Shown here piece by piece: positions 17,672 through 25,740 of a DNA stretch of 64,000 nucleotides. The notes below the pieces were generated by a model. That model was not told the origin of the DNA. It made no database searches and saw only the letters and a list, made by a program, of their open reading frames with translations. Source of the DNA: Paenibacillus sp. EZ-K15 (GTDB taxonomy: Bacteria; Bacillota; Bacilli; Paenibacillales; Paenibacillaceae); the NCBI RefSeq assembly GCF_002573715.1, contig NZ_PDHM01000017.1:434001-498000 (forward strand), given 5' to 3'. Every line of letters starts with the position of its first letter. The first letter of the stretch is position 1. The translations under genes were made by a program, and so were the position numbers.

Positions 17672-18745
17672 TCATACACCTCCCGTTACGTCAGCCAGCT
17701 TTACCGTATCCCCGCTCTCCGCCGATCGTGCAATCGCCGCCATGGCACGCATGGCTGCAACTCCATCCTCCAGATTGGCCCCTCTCATCGGTGCCTGCTC
17801 CAGAATCGTTTCCGCAAAGCCTTCAACCTGCAGCTTGAAGAAATGCGCATCTTCCCCAAGCGGGCGATGATAGCAACCATCCCGTACCGAAAACACCTCT
17901 ACGTCGCTGGACTTAAAAAGCCAAGGATTATAGGTCTTGCCAATAACGCTTCCGTGTTCGCCGTAGATCTGAAAGCCCTCATGCCAGTCCATCCGCACGG
18001 CAACCGTAAGATCCAGATGTCCTACAGCGCCCGAGGCATACTGCACCGTGACAAACCAGTTATACGCTCCGAACTTCTGCGTGTTCCAGGCCGTAACGCT
18101 TTCCATCTCTCCGCCTAAAAAGCGAGCCGTATCCACCAGATGGCTGCCATGCGTCAGCATGAAGTAACGCAGCTTATCCAGCTTTGGATTGCCTTCCGGC
18201 CTTAAGGCATTCGGACTAAGCTGCACCAGCGGCTGCACGTTCTCGGTGACCGTATACCGGTAGGTTGAGTCGCAGTACCATGCTTTCAGTGCCAGCATCT
18301 CACCCATTTCTTGATCAATGAACTGCTTGGCATACGCGATGCCCGGGTCAAAGCGCTTCATATTTCCGATTTGGACAATACATCCGGAATGCCGTGCCTT
18401 CCGCTGCAATTCCTCACACTCTTCTACGTTGACGCCTAGAGGCTTTTCAACTAGGACATGCTTGCCTGCAACAATGGCTTTAAGGGCAGCTTCCACGTGA
18501 AATTGATCTGCGATGCCAATGATAACAGCCTCCACCTTGGGATCGGCGAGCATCTTGTCATAGTCATTGTAGATCTTGGTTGGCTGGTGGATTTCGGCCA
18601 TGCGGCCCAGCAAATCCTCCGCGACATCGCATATCGCGTATAGCCTGGCATTGCGCGCTCTCCGGCAAGCCTCGAAATGTCCGTACTGCGATATGGGACC
18701 GCAGCCCAGCACGCCGATATTTAATTGTTTTTTACCTGTAGTCAT
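17672..18745 (-). CDS. Gfo/Idh/MocA-family oxidoreductase
   Basis: NAD(P)-dependent sugar or inositol dehydrogenase, 357 residues. The N-terminal Rossmann fold shows GVLGCGPISQYGH and the dinucleotide region VIIGIADQFH. EKPLGVNVEECEEL contains the family Lys (EKP). The C-terminal alpha/beta domain holds the substrate site. A strong ribosome site (AGGAGGTG) precedes ATG. It is the first gene of a two-gene unit with the TIM-barrel isomerase. Its 5' region holds two tandem structured repeats. Confidence 0.88.
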   Translation of the reverse strand: MTTGKKQLNIGVLGCGPISQYGHFEACRRARNARLYAICDVAEDLLGRMAEIHQPTKIYNDYDKMLADPKVEAVIIGIADQFHVEAALKAIVAGKHVLVEKPLGVNVEECEELQRKARHSGCIVQIGNMKRFDPGIAYAKQFIDQEMGEMLALKAWYCDSTYRYTVTENVQPLVQLSPNALRPEGNPKLDKLRYFMLTHGSHLVDTARFLGGEMESVTAWNTQKFGAYNWFVTVQYASGAVGHLDLTVAVRMDWHEGFQIYGEHGSVIGKTYNPWLFKSSDVEVFSVRDGCYHRPLGEDAHFFKLQVEGFAETILEQAPMRGANLEDGVAAMRAMAAIARSAESGDTVKLADVTGGV

Positions 18746-18773
18746 GACGGCACCTCCTGTAGTTGATGATTAT

Positions 18774-18996
18774 AAGAAAAACGTCTATCGACGTACTTTC
18801 TCGGAAGACAGACCGCGGTTAGAGGAAGTTTTTCTTGCGATATCAGGAAGGCCCGTGCTTCGAAGTTTATACTTTCTGATATCTAAAGAAAAACGTCTAT
18901 CGACGTACTTTCTCGGAAGACAGACCGCGGTTAGAGGAAGTTTTTCTTGCGATATCAGGAAGGCCCAAGCTTCGAAGTTTATACTTCCTGATATCT
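18774..18996. repeat. Two tandem copies of a 111-bp structured element
   Basis: Copy 1 (18774-18884) and copy 2 (18886-18996) repeat with a 112-bp period. They differ at three bases only (18855-18856 GT versus AA; 18875 T versus C). Each unit contains two inverted repeats. AAGAAAAAC pairs with GTTTTTCTT (9 bp), and GATATCAGGAAG pairs with CTTCCTGATATC (12 bp, perfect in copy 2). Smaller palindromes (ACGTC-N4-GACGT, ACCGCGGT) lie inside. The elements fill the space between the mgl terminator and the dehydrogenase ribosome site. No coding sequence is seen in them. Confidence 0.9.
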
Positions 18997-18997
18997 T

Positions 18998-19030
18998 TAC
19001 AAAAGCCGCAGGATATATTCCAGCGGCTTC
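18998..19030 (-). terminator. Terminator of the mgl-type operon
   Basis: On the minus strand AAGCCGC and GCGGCTT pair around a 13-base loop, followed by TTTTG. It lies just after the mglC-like stop codon. Confidence 0.7.
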
Positions 19031-19038
19031 TTTTCCTT

Positions 19039-20058
19039 TTATTTTTTGGCCATATATTTGCGAATATCAAATGCGACCGCTGCTACGATAATAAGCCCTT
19101 TAATGATCAATTGCCAGTATGGGCTGACACCGATAAAGGTTAATCCGTAATTGATGACACCGAAGATAAGAACCCCTGCCATCACGCCTGGCACCGTGCC
19201 GATGCCTCCCGCAGTGGATACCCCGCCAACCACGCATGCGGCAATCGCATCCAGTTCATACATGTTGCCGTAGTTATTCGTCGCGCCCCCGGTTCTCGCA
19301 GCCTCTAATACACCAGCGATGCCGTACAACGCACCGGAAATCGCGTAGATCGCTATCAGATTGCGGGCTACATTGATCCCTGATACATGCGCCGCTTGCA
19401 CGTTGCCGCCGATGGCATACATATTTTTGCCGAGCCGGGTTTTGTTGAATATGACCCAGCAGATGAACGCAACGAAGACGGCGATAATGACGATGTAAGG
19501 GAGTGAATATCCGCCGCCGAAGTCAATGTAGCCGCTGCCCCACACGGTAAAGTCCGGTCTCAAACCGCCAATCGGCTGGGATTGGTTCGGCTCCATATCA
19601 AAATAGATGGAATTGACGCCGTAAATGCCGACCATCGTACCGAGCGTGGCTATGAATGGCGGAACATGCAGTTTAGCCACGATGAAACCATTGATTAACC
19701 CAACGATAAGTCCCGCTGCTATACCGATAAGGATCGGCAATACAACCGATACTTGAGGCAGGTCCGGGAAGAAGCGGTTGGCGTATACATCCGTTTGCAG
19801 CATGGAAGCCGATACAACCGCCGTTAATCCGACAACGCGTCCTGCGGAGAGGTCAACCCCGCCGGTGATCAGAATGAACGCCGCACCAAGGGCGATAATT
19901 AATCGGGTGGAGGATTGCTGCAAAATATCCCGCAGCGTGGAGAAGGCCAGAAAGTTGGGATCTGCGACGGCAATCCCGATTACAAGTAATATCAATACTA
20001 CAAATATGGCGCGCTGCGCCAAATAATCTTTTACCTTACCGATGGTTTGCGTATTCAT
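19039..20058 (-). CDS. mglC: Sugar ABC transporter permease (MglC/RbsC type)
   Basis: Hydrophobic permease of 339 residues with about eight to ten membrane segments. Family marks are AAFILITGGVDLSAGRVVGL, GLINGFIVAKLHVPPFIATLG and the GGVSTAGGIGTVPGVMAG region. The start chosen is ATG at 20058 with GGGAGGGG 5-6 bases upstream; the longer frame to 20139 would add 27 non-homologous residues inside the ATPase gene. It overlaps the ATPase gene by 23 bp. It forms the membrane pore with the MglA-type ATPase and MglB-type binding protein. Galactose-type use is inferred from the binding protein. Confidence 0.88.
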   Translation of the reverse strand: MNTQTIGKVKDYLAQRAIFVVLILLVIGIAVADPNFLAFSTLRDILQQSSTRLIIALGAAFILITGGVDLSAGRVVGLTAVVSASMLQTDVYANRFFPDLPQVSVVLPILIGIAAGLIVGLINGFIVAKLHVPPFIATLGTMVGIYGVNSIYFDMEPNQSQPIGGLRPDFTVWGSGYIDFGGGYSLPYIVIIAVFVAFICWVIFNKTRLGKNMYAIGGNVQAAHVSGINVARNLIAIYAISGALYGIAGVLEAARTGGATNNYGNMYELDAIAACVVGGVSTAGGIGTVPGVMAGVLIFGVINYGLTFIGVSPYWQLIIKGLIIVAAVAFDIRKYMAKK

Positions 20059-21592
20059 CGACTTCCCCTCCCGAATCAGCTGACCGCTGCTGTGCGGCAA
20101 GCCGCATGATTTCCTCTTCACTTGCTTCCTGCCCTGCAAGAATTCCCGTCATCCGCCCTTCGCTCATCACCATGATTCGGTCGGACATTCCAAGCAGCTC
20201 GGGCATTTCGGAGGAAATCATAATAATACTCTTTCCTTGCTTGGCTAGCTGCGTAATGATCGAATAAATCTCAAACTTGGCGCCCACATCGATGCCACGT
20301 GTCGGCTCATCCAGCAGAAGGATCTCAGGCTCGGTCAGAAGCCACCTTGCCAGCAGCACCTTCTGCTGGTTGCCGCCCGACAGGTTCCGAATCTGGGTAT
20401 GGACCGAGGGTGTTTTGGTTCTCAGCTGCTCCACGTTCGTTCGCGCATCCTCGATTCCTCTGCGTTCATTTAACAGGAACGCGAAGTTCTGATACCGGCG
20501 AAGATTAGCAATGACGGTATTCTCATAGACCGACAGAACTGGGAATATGCCGGTGACTCTGCGGTCTTCCGTCAGCAGCGCCATGTTATTTTTCTTGGCG
20601 TCCGAGGGTGATTTGATCCTTACCGGCTTCCCGTTAATCGAGATGGTTCCGGAAGCCACTGGACGAAGCCCGAATATAGCTTCAATCAATTCCGTTCGCT
20701 GTGCGCCGACAAGGCCGCCAATACCCAGGATCTCTCCTCGTCTTAGCTCGAAGGATACATTCTGAAACGATTTCCGATTCGTGGAGCTCAATTGGTGGAC
20801 CTGCATCCGGGTTTCGCCGGGAACGTTCGTCCGTTCCGGATAGCGCTCCGTCAAGTCCCGCCCCACCATGCGGGTGATAATCAAATCGGTTGTCAGCTCG
20901 CCGGCTTGCCAGGTTCCCACATATTTCCCATCGCGCATGATTGTCACGTCATCGGAAATGCGCAAAATTTCTTCCATTTTGTGCGAGATGTAGACAATCG
21001 ACACGCCTTGCGAACGCAGCCTGTTCATGATGCTGAACAGATGCTCCACCTCATTCCCGGTCAGCGATGAGGTCGGTTCGTCCATGACAATCACCTTGGA
21101 GTGATAGGACACCGCCTTGACAATCTCAAGCGATTGGATCTTGGACACAGAAAGGGCTCCTGTTCTTGCTCTGGGATCAATATCGATATCGAGCTCGCGA
21201 AACAGGTGGAGCGTATCTTTCGCCATCCGTTTCTCACTCACGAATTTCAAAGGCCAGAAGCCCGTCATCGGAAATCTTCCGAGCCATATATTCTCCATCA
21301 CGTTGCGATGCGGCACGGGATGAAGTTCTTGATGGATCATGGATATTCCATGATTCAGTGCGTCCTTGGAGCTGTTGATGGCTACCTTGCTGCCGTTCAA
21401 ATAAATATCACCTTCATCAGGCTTGTAGATGCCGAATAAACATTTCATCAATGTTGATTTACCTGCCCCGTTCTCGCCCATAAGGGCATGGACGGTGCCT
21501 GGTCTCACCTTGAATGTTACGCCATTTAGCGCCTGTACACCTGGAAACGCCTTCGATATATTCCGCATCTCCAGCACATACGGTTCCGTCAC
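20036..21592 (-). CDS. mglA: Sugar ABC transporter ATPase (MglA/RbsA type)
   Basis: Double ATPase of 518 residues. The first half has an intact Walker A (MGENGAGKSTLMK), Walker B (VIVMDEPTSSL) and a relaxed signature (LSVSKIQ). The second half has a degenerate Walker A (GLVGAQRTELIEA), a canonical LSGGNQQKVLLARWL signature and LLLDEPTRGIDVGAK. This asymmetry is normal for the family. It energises uptake through the permease encoded next. It lies about 90 bp downstream of the binding-protein gene in the same operon. Confidence 0.92.
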   Translation of the reverse strand: MTEPYVLEMRNISKAFPGVQALNGVTFKVRPGTVHALMGENGAGKSTLMKCLFGIYKPDEGDIYLNGSKVAINSSKDALNHGISMIHQELHPVPHRNVMENIWLGRFPMTGFWPLKFVSEKRMAKDTLHLFRELDIDIDPRARTGALSVSKIQSLEIVKAVSYHSKVIVMDEPTSSLTGNEVEHLFSIMNRLRSQGVSIVYISHKMEEILRISDDVTIMRDGKYVGTWQAGELTTDLIITRMVGRDLTERYPERTNVPGETRMQVHQLSSTNRKSFQNVSFELRRGEILGIGGLVGAQRTELIEAIFGLRPVASGTISINGKPVRIKSPSDAKKNNMALLTEDRRVTGIFPVLSVYENTVIANLRRYQNFAFLLNERRGIEDARTNVEQLRTKTPSVHTQIRNLSGGNQQKVLLARWLLTEPEILLLDEPTRGIDVGAKFEIYSIITQLAKQGKSIIMISSEMPELLGMSDRIMVMSEGRMTGILAGQEASEEEIMRLAAQQRSADSGGEVDEYANHR

Positions 21593-21686
21593 CTGGGGAT
21601 ACCTCCTTCGAAAGCCGGGTCGAAAAGAGCCGAATATAAAGGGACAACGCTACGAATAGCCGCTGCCCCTTCCTATAACCCTGCTA

Positions 21687-22739
21687 TTATTTCGCGTCGG
21701 CGATATTGTCCTTCGTTATTTTTTTGTAAGCGATCCATACGTATTTGCCGTCGGTAATATCAAATCCGGTGTTGTCCTTGTTCGGCGTTTCTCCTTTGGA
21801 TAGTGCTGCGGCAATCGCAACGGAAGCTTTACCCTGGCTCTTGGCATCATTAAGCACGGTGCCGAGAAGCGTGCCGTCTTCCAGCGCCTGAATGGCTGGA
21901 GCTGTCGCATCTACGCCCACGACCGGCATATATTTGTCGCCGCTGAAGTAACCCGCTGCTTTCAATGCTTCAATAGCGCCGAGCGCCATATCGTCATTGT
22001 TGGCCAGAACCGCTTCAATCTTGTCGCCATGGGAAGCAAGGAAGGCTTGCATCTTTTCCTGTCCCTTCACGCGGTCCCACATGGCGGTATCCACCGCAAG
22101 CGCTTCGACTTCGATTCCCGCATCTTGAATCGCCTGAACGGAGAATTTGGTCCTCAGCTCGGCATCCTGATGCCCCGGCTCACCCTGCAGCAATACATAC
22201 TGCAGCTTGCCATCCCCGTTCTTGTCCGCCTTAGGATTGGCCTTCCAATAATCGACGATAAGCTGACCCGAAATCGTGCCGGATTCCTCCGCTTTCGCCC
22301 CTACGTAATACACCTTATCCCATTTGTTCATGTCTTCCGCGATCGGCTCCCGGTTTAAGAAGACCACTGGCGTATTCGCCGTTTTAGCCTTATCGATAAT
22401 GACGCCGGCCGCCGTCCGATCCACCGGGTTGATAATCATGGAGCTGTATTTCTTCGAAATAAACAGATCGATTTTCTCATTTTGAGTTGGCTGGGCATTT
22501 TGGCTGTCCACGATATCCAGTTTGGCTACGCCATTCGCTGCATCGGACATCGCATTTCGAACGCCTGTCATGAACGTATCGTCGAACTTGTAAATCGCCA
22601 CCCCGACTTGAGGTGTGCTGCTGCTCGCCGCGTCACCTTCCTTGCTTTCGCTGCCGGTTGAACTGCTCCCGCCGTTATTGCATGCCGCCGTGGTCAGCAT
22701 CATACCGGCCATAAGGATTATCAGCCATTTTTTCTTCAC
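21687..22739 (-). CDS. mglB: Galactose/glucose-type sugar-binding lipoprotein (MglB type)
   Basis: Binding lipoprotein of about 350 residues. The start is GTG at 22739, 9 bases after AAGGGAGG; the frame to 22763 would place the ribosome site inside the gene. The signal ends in lipobox TAAC (Cys20). Residues about 172-180, DKNGDGKLQ, match the EF-hand-like calcium loop of E. coli MglB, and VLLQGEPGHQDAELRTK follows exactly as in MglB. ANNDDMALGAIEALKAAG lines the sugar site in this family. It is the first gene of an mglBAC-order unit and delivers sugar to the MglC-type permease. Confidence 0.9.
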   Translation of the reverse strand: MKKKWLIILMAGMMLTTAACNNGGSSSTGSESKEGDAASSSTPQVGVAIYKFDDTFMTGVRNAMSDAANGVAKLDIVDSQNAQPTQNEKIDLFISKKYSSMIINPVDRTAAGVIIDKAKTANTPVVFLNREPIAEDMNKWDKVYYVGAKAEESGTISGQLIVDYWKANPKADKNGDGKLQYVLLQGEPGHQDAELRTKFSVQAIQDAGIEVEALAVDTAMWDRVKGQEKMQAFLASHGDKIEAVLANNDDMALGAIEALKAAGYFSGDKYMPVVGVDATAPAIQALEDGTLLGTVLNDAKSQGKASVAIAAALSKGETPNKDNTGFDITDGKYVWIAYKKITKDNIADAK

Positions 22740-22761
22740 CTGGGTTGACCTCCCTTGTTTC

Positions 22762-22849
22762 ATTCGAATTTTCAGTGACGGATACGGCGTTCATAGGCCA
22801 TATCTCACTGTCTACCGCCATTATGCCGCAATGCTCCTGACATTCGAAT
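22762..22849. repeat. Two copies of CATTCGAATT upstream of mglB
   Basis: The 8-bp palindrome ATTCGAAT occurs at 22762-22769 and 22842-22849, 80 bp apart and in the same CATTCGAATT context. They lie in the 172-bp gap between the sensory binding-protein gene and mglB, where an internal promoter would be. They are possible operators for the upstream YesN-type regulator. The link is inference. Confidence 0.4.
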
Positions 22850-22911
22850 TCAAAATCCTCATGCTTTCTAGCAAAATTCTCATCACTTTGCTTCTAAGCG
22901 TCGCTTCTTCT

Positions 22912-23913
22912 TTACTTCACAAATGGAAACAGCACCTTCTGATTATCCATCCAGAACATGTTGTCGGCATCAATTACCTTGGTCTCAAGCACAATCGGCT
23001 TGTCATATTTCGAACCATCCAATACCTTCACGGCCTGTTCTACCCCCAGATAACCCGTGCTGAACCCATTCTGTACAACGAGCTTATGAAGGATGCCATC
23101 CTGCAGAAGCTGAAGCTGCTCCAGGTCGCTGCCGAAGGTGACAATCTTGATCTTACCCTGAACTTTCCGTCTTATGACTTCTTTCGCCGCACCCAAGGAG
23201 GCCTGAATATCGAGTGCCAGAATCCCGTCGACTGACTCCCGATCCAGCAGCTGCTTGGCCGCCTGCCAGCATGCATCTTCACGCTTGCCGCAAGCGGCGC
23301 CGTCCGCTACCTCAATTCCGCCGATATCCGACAGTACCCGTTTGGCGCCCTCTTCGCGGGCCATTAAGTCGGGATCCTCCCTGTCGGATCGAAGGATGGC
23401 GACAACGCCTCGACCTTCAAGCAAGTCGGCCAGCTGCTCCCCCGCCTTACGTCCAGCAATCTCATTATTGATTGCAATGGCGGACAGGACTCCTGTGGTC
23501 ATTCGCGCATCATTCAATGCAATGACAGGGATATCAGCTGCTGATGCCTGATCCCCTAATTTCTGCAGTACGGCTTCGGATGCGGGATCGATCAAAATCG
23601 CGGAGGAGCCTTTCTCCAACACCTTCAATGCAGCTTGCAGCTGCTCGGCTTCATCGTCACTTGACTCCAGCGGGATATAATCAAGCACCATTCCATATTC
23701 CTTGGCAGCCGCCTCGGCTCCTAATCGGATAGCATCCCCCTGCTCTTCGGCGTGTATGGGAGCCACGAGGGCAATATGCCGGAGTTCGGTTTCATTCTCA
23801 TCGTTGGTTGCGCCTGATGAACACGATGTTAAGGGGACCAAGGATAGGATAAGCACGACGAGTAAGGCCTTGGGTACAACCGGTTTACGTACCACGCGAC
23901 GAATTCTAATCAT
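22912..23913 (-). CDS. Sugar-binding lipoprotein, probable accessory sensor of the YesMN pair
   Basis: Periplasmic-binding-protein type I fold of the RbsB/LacI kind, 333 residues. The signal ends in lipobox LTSC (Cys31). Body motifs are HIALVAPIHAEEQGDAI, AILIDPASEAVL, NDARMTTGV and GILALDIQASLGA. Its start overlaps the kinase stop by 8 bp, so it is translationally coupled to the sensor rather than to a transporter. In related three-part systems a membrane-anchored binding protein presents sugar to the kinase. It may also share sugar with the adjacent MglBAC-type transporter. Confidence 0.82.
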   Translation of the reverse strand: MIRIRRVVRKPVVPKALLVVLILSLVPLTSCSSGATNDENETELRHIALVAPIHAEEQGDAIRLGAEAAAKEYGMVLDYIPLESSDDEAEQLQAALKVLEKGSSAILIDPASEAVLQKLGDQASAADIPVIALNDARMTTGVLSAIAINNEIAGRKAGEQLADLLEGRGVVAILRSDREDPDLMAREEGAKRVLSDIGGIEVADGAACGKREDACWQAAKQLLDRESVDGILALDIQASLGAAKEVIRRKVQGKIKIVTFGSDLEQLQLLQDGILHKLVVQNGFSTGYLGVEQAVKVLDGSKYDKPIVLETKVIDADNMFWMDNQKVLFPFVK

Positions 23914-25735
23914 TCTCTAGCCCCTCCCCTATATCGTGAATGACCGGAATGCGTATGCGAACGGTAGTGCCCACTTCGAGCTCGCTCTCAAATTCCAGAC
24001 CGTAACGATGCCCATAATACAATTGGATGCGGTCATGAACATTTCGAACGGCCACGCCGGAGCCTGCCGTATTGATAAATGGAGCCGGATTTTGTCGCAG
24101 CACTTCATCCTCTAATATCCTTTCAACCCTCTCGGGAGACATTCCGACTCCATTGTCCCTAACCGTCATCTCCAATAGGTCGCCTTTTATAGCAGCCGTT
24201 ATTTGGATATGTCCATGATCCACCATATACTCGATGCCATGTACGATGGCATTCTCAATTAAGGGCTGAAGCACCAGCTTTAACGTGTAACAAGACTGCG
24301 CGGCTTCATCCGCTTCGATCATAAAATCGAATTTCTGTTTATATCTCATCTGTTGGATGGTCAAATAATGCCTTGCATGTTCCAGTTCCTCACGGACGCT
24401 TATCGATGTCTTCCCTTTACTCAAGCTCAAACGAAACAGCTTCGACAAGGAAGTAATCATCGTAATGACCTCCTCCTTCTTGCTCATGCCCACCATGCGG
24501 ACCACCGAATTCAAGGTGTTATATAAAAAATGCGGGTTGATCTGAGCCTGCAAAGCTTCCAGCTCGTATCTGCGCTTCGATTCCTGCTCTTTCACAATCT
24601 GCTTCATGAGCTGCCTGATCTTATCCAGCATCAGATTGAATCGGCTGGACAGCTGTACCACTTCCAGCGGCCCCTGCATCGGAAGCTCCACGTTGAAATC
24701 GCCCCGTTCCACTGCCTTCATCGTTCTGCCCATCCGGCGGATGGGGCGGGTCAGCATAGCCGAGAGAATCAGGGAAACCACGATGGCTAGCACCAGAACA
24801 ATCGCCACAACTTGAACCAGATAACGATTGACCTCTTCTCTTGTGGTCATGATTTCATCCAAATAGGAAACCCCAACGATTTTCCATCCGATATTAACGA
24901 CCGACTTCACCGTATTCAGCCGCTTGACTCCATCCGATTCATCAATGTAACTGTCCGAGGAAGTAAGTGCCCGTTCTACGCTCTCATTCCGAAGCCCCAT
25001 GTAAATTAACTGCTGCTGGGGATGATACACGATGTTTCCCGCTCCTTCATCGATGATGTACGCATACCCTCGCTTCCCCAGGCTGATGCGGCTGCTCAGC
25101 TCATCGATTTTCTTGAAGTTGATATCCACCAGCAGAATGACATACGTCGGCTCTCCGTTATGAACAACCGTAATTCCTTTGCTCATCGTGACCACCCATT
25201 TAAATGTATGGTCATACAAATTCTGCACATGCGGCAGCGAGAAGCTCAGATGGTCGGAGACTCTCATGGCCGAGTGAAACCAGCTCTGCTCCGTCACCCG
25301 GGCGCTGGGCTTAACCGGAATGGCCGGGTGGTTCCTCAGCATATCGCCCTGTTCATTAAATAAAGCGATGGAGACGATGTCATCCCGACTTCGCATGATG
25401 GTGTTCAGCTGTTGAGTCACCTGCTCATCGTCCCATTGCCCGTCCACAAGCATATTTTCCTCAATGGCCCGATACAGTTGTGCCATCCCGTCCACGTAAT
25501 CCTCGAGATTATAGCTGACCTGATCCACGATTTGCTGGGCATTCAAAAACACGCTTTGCTCCGCCGATCGCGAGAATTTATTGAACAACAGAACAGCTAC
25601 CACAATCACAATAAGCAGAATAAATGCCGAGAAGGACCACATGATGATCGATTGAATGCTGTGTGCGCGAAATCGCCTAACCCATCGCTGAATGGTTGGT
25701 TTGATCGAGACCCGCTTGGCATGCGTGATTTTCAC
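23906..25735 (-). CDS. YesM-type membrane sensor histidine kinase
   Basis: Sensor kinase of 609 residues. A membrane segment near residues 30-50 and another near 305-325 flank an extracellular Cache-like domain of about 250 residues. HAMP follows (MGRTMKAVERGDFNVELP), then LQAQINPHFLYNTLNSV with the phospho-acceptor His, and HATPase boxes including VRDNGVGMSPERVE. It lies 5 bp after the YesN-type gene and overlaps the sugar-binding lipoprotein gene by 8 bp. The three form a sugar-sensing unit upstream of the mgl-type transporter. Confidence 0.92.
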   Translation of the reverse strand: MKITHAKRVSIKPTIQRWVRRFRAHSIQSIIMWSFSAFILLIVIVVAVLLFNKFSRSAEQSVFLNAQQIVDQVSYNLEDYVDGMAQLYRAIEENMLVDGQWDDEQVTQQLNTIMRSRDDIVSIALFNEQGDMLRNHPAIPVKPSARVTEQSWFHSAMRVSDHLSFSLPHVQNLYDHTFKWVVTMSKGITVVHNGEPTYVILLVDINFKKIDELSSRISLGKRGYAYIIDEGAGNIVYHPQQQLIYMGLRNESVERALTSSDSYIDESDGVKRLNTVKSVVNIGWKIVGVSYLDEIMTTREEVNRYLVQVVAIVLVLAIVVSLILSAMLTRPIRRMGRTMKAVERGDFNVELPMQGPLEVVQLSSRFNLMLDKIRQLMKQIVKEQESKRRYELEALQAQINPHFLYNTLNSVVRMVGMSKKEEVITMITSLSKLFRLSLSKGKTSISVREELEHARHYLTIQQMRYKQKFDFMIEADEAAQSCYTLKLVLQPLIENAIVHGIEYMVDHGHIQITAAIKGDLLEMTVRDNGVGMSPERVERILEDEVLRQNPAPFINTAGSGVAVRNVHDRIQLYYGHRYGLEFESELEVGTTVRIRIPVIHDIGEGLEND

Positions 25736-25740
25736 CCGTT

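Noticed and set aside
18774..18996. Insertion sequence or CRISPR array
   Set aside because: Only two adjacent copies with no spacer variation, no transposase and no target duplication.
23906..25735. Fusion of kinase and binding protein
   Set aside because: The 8-bp overlap is out of frame and the binding protein has its own signal peptide.
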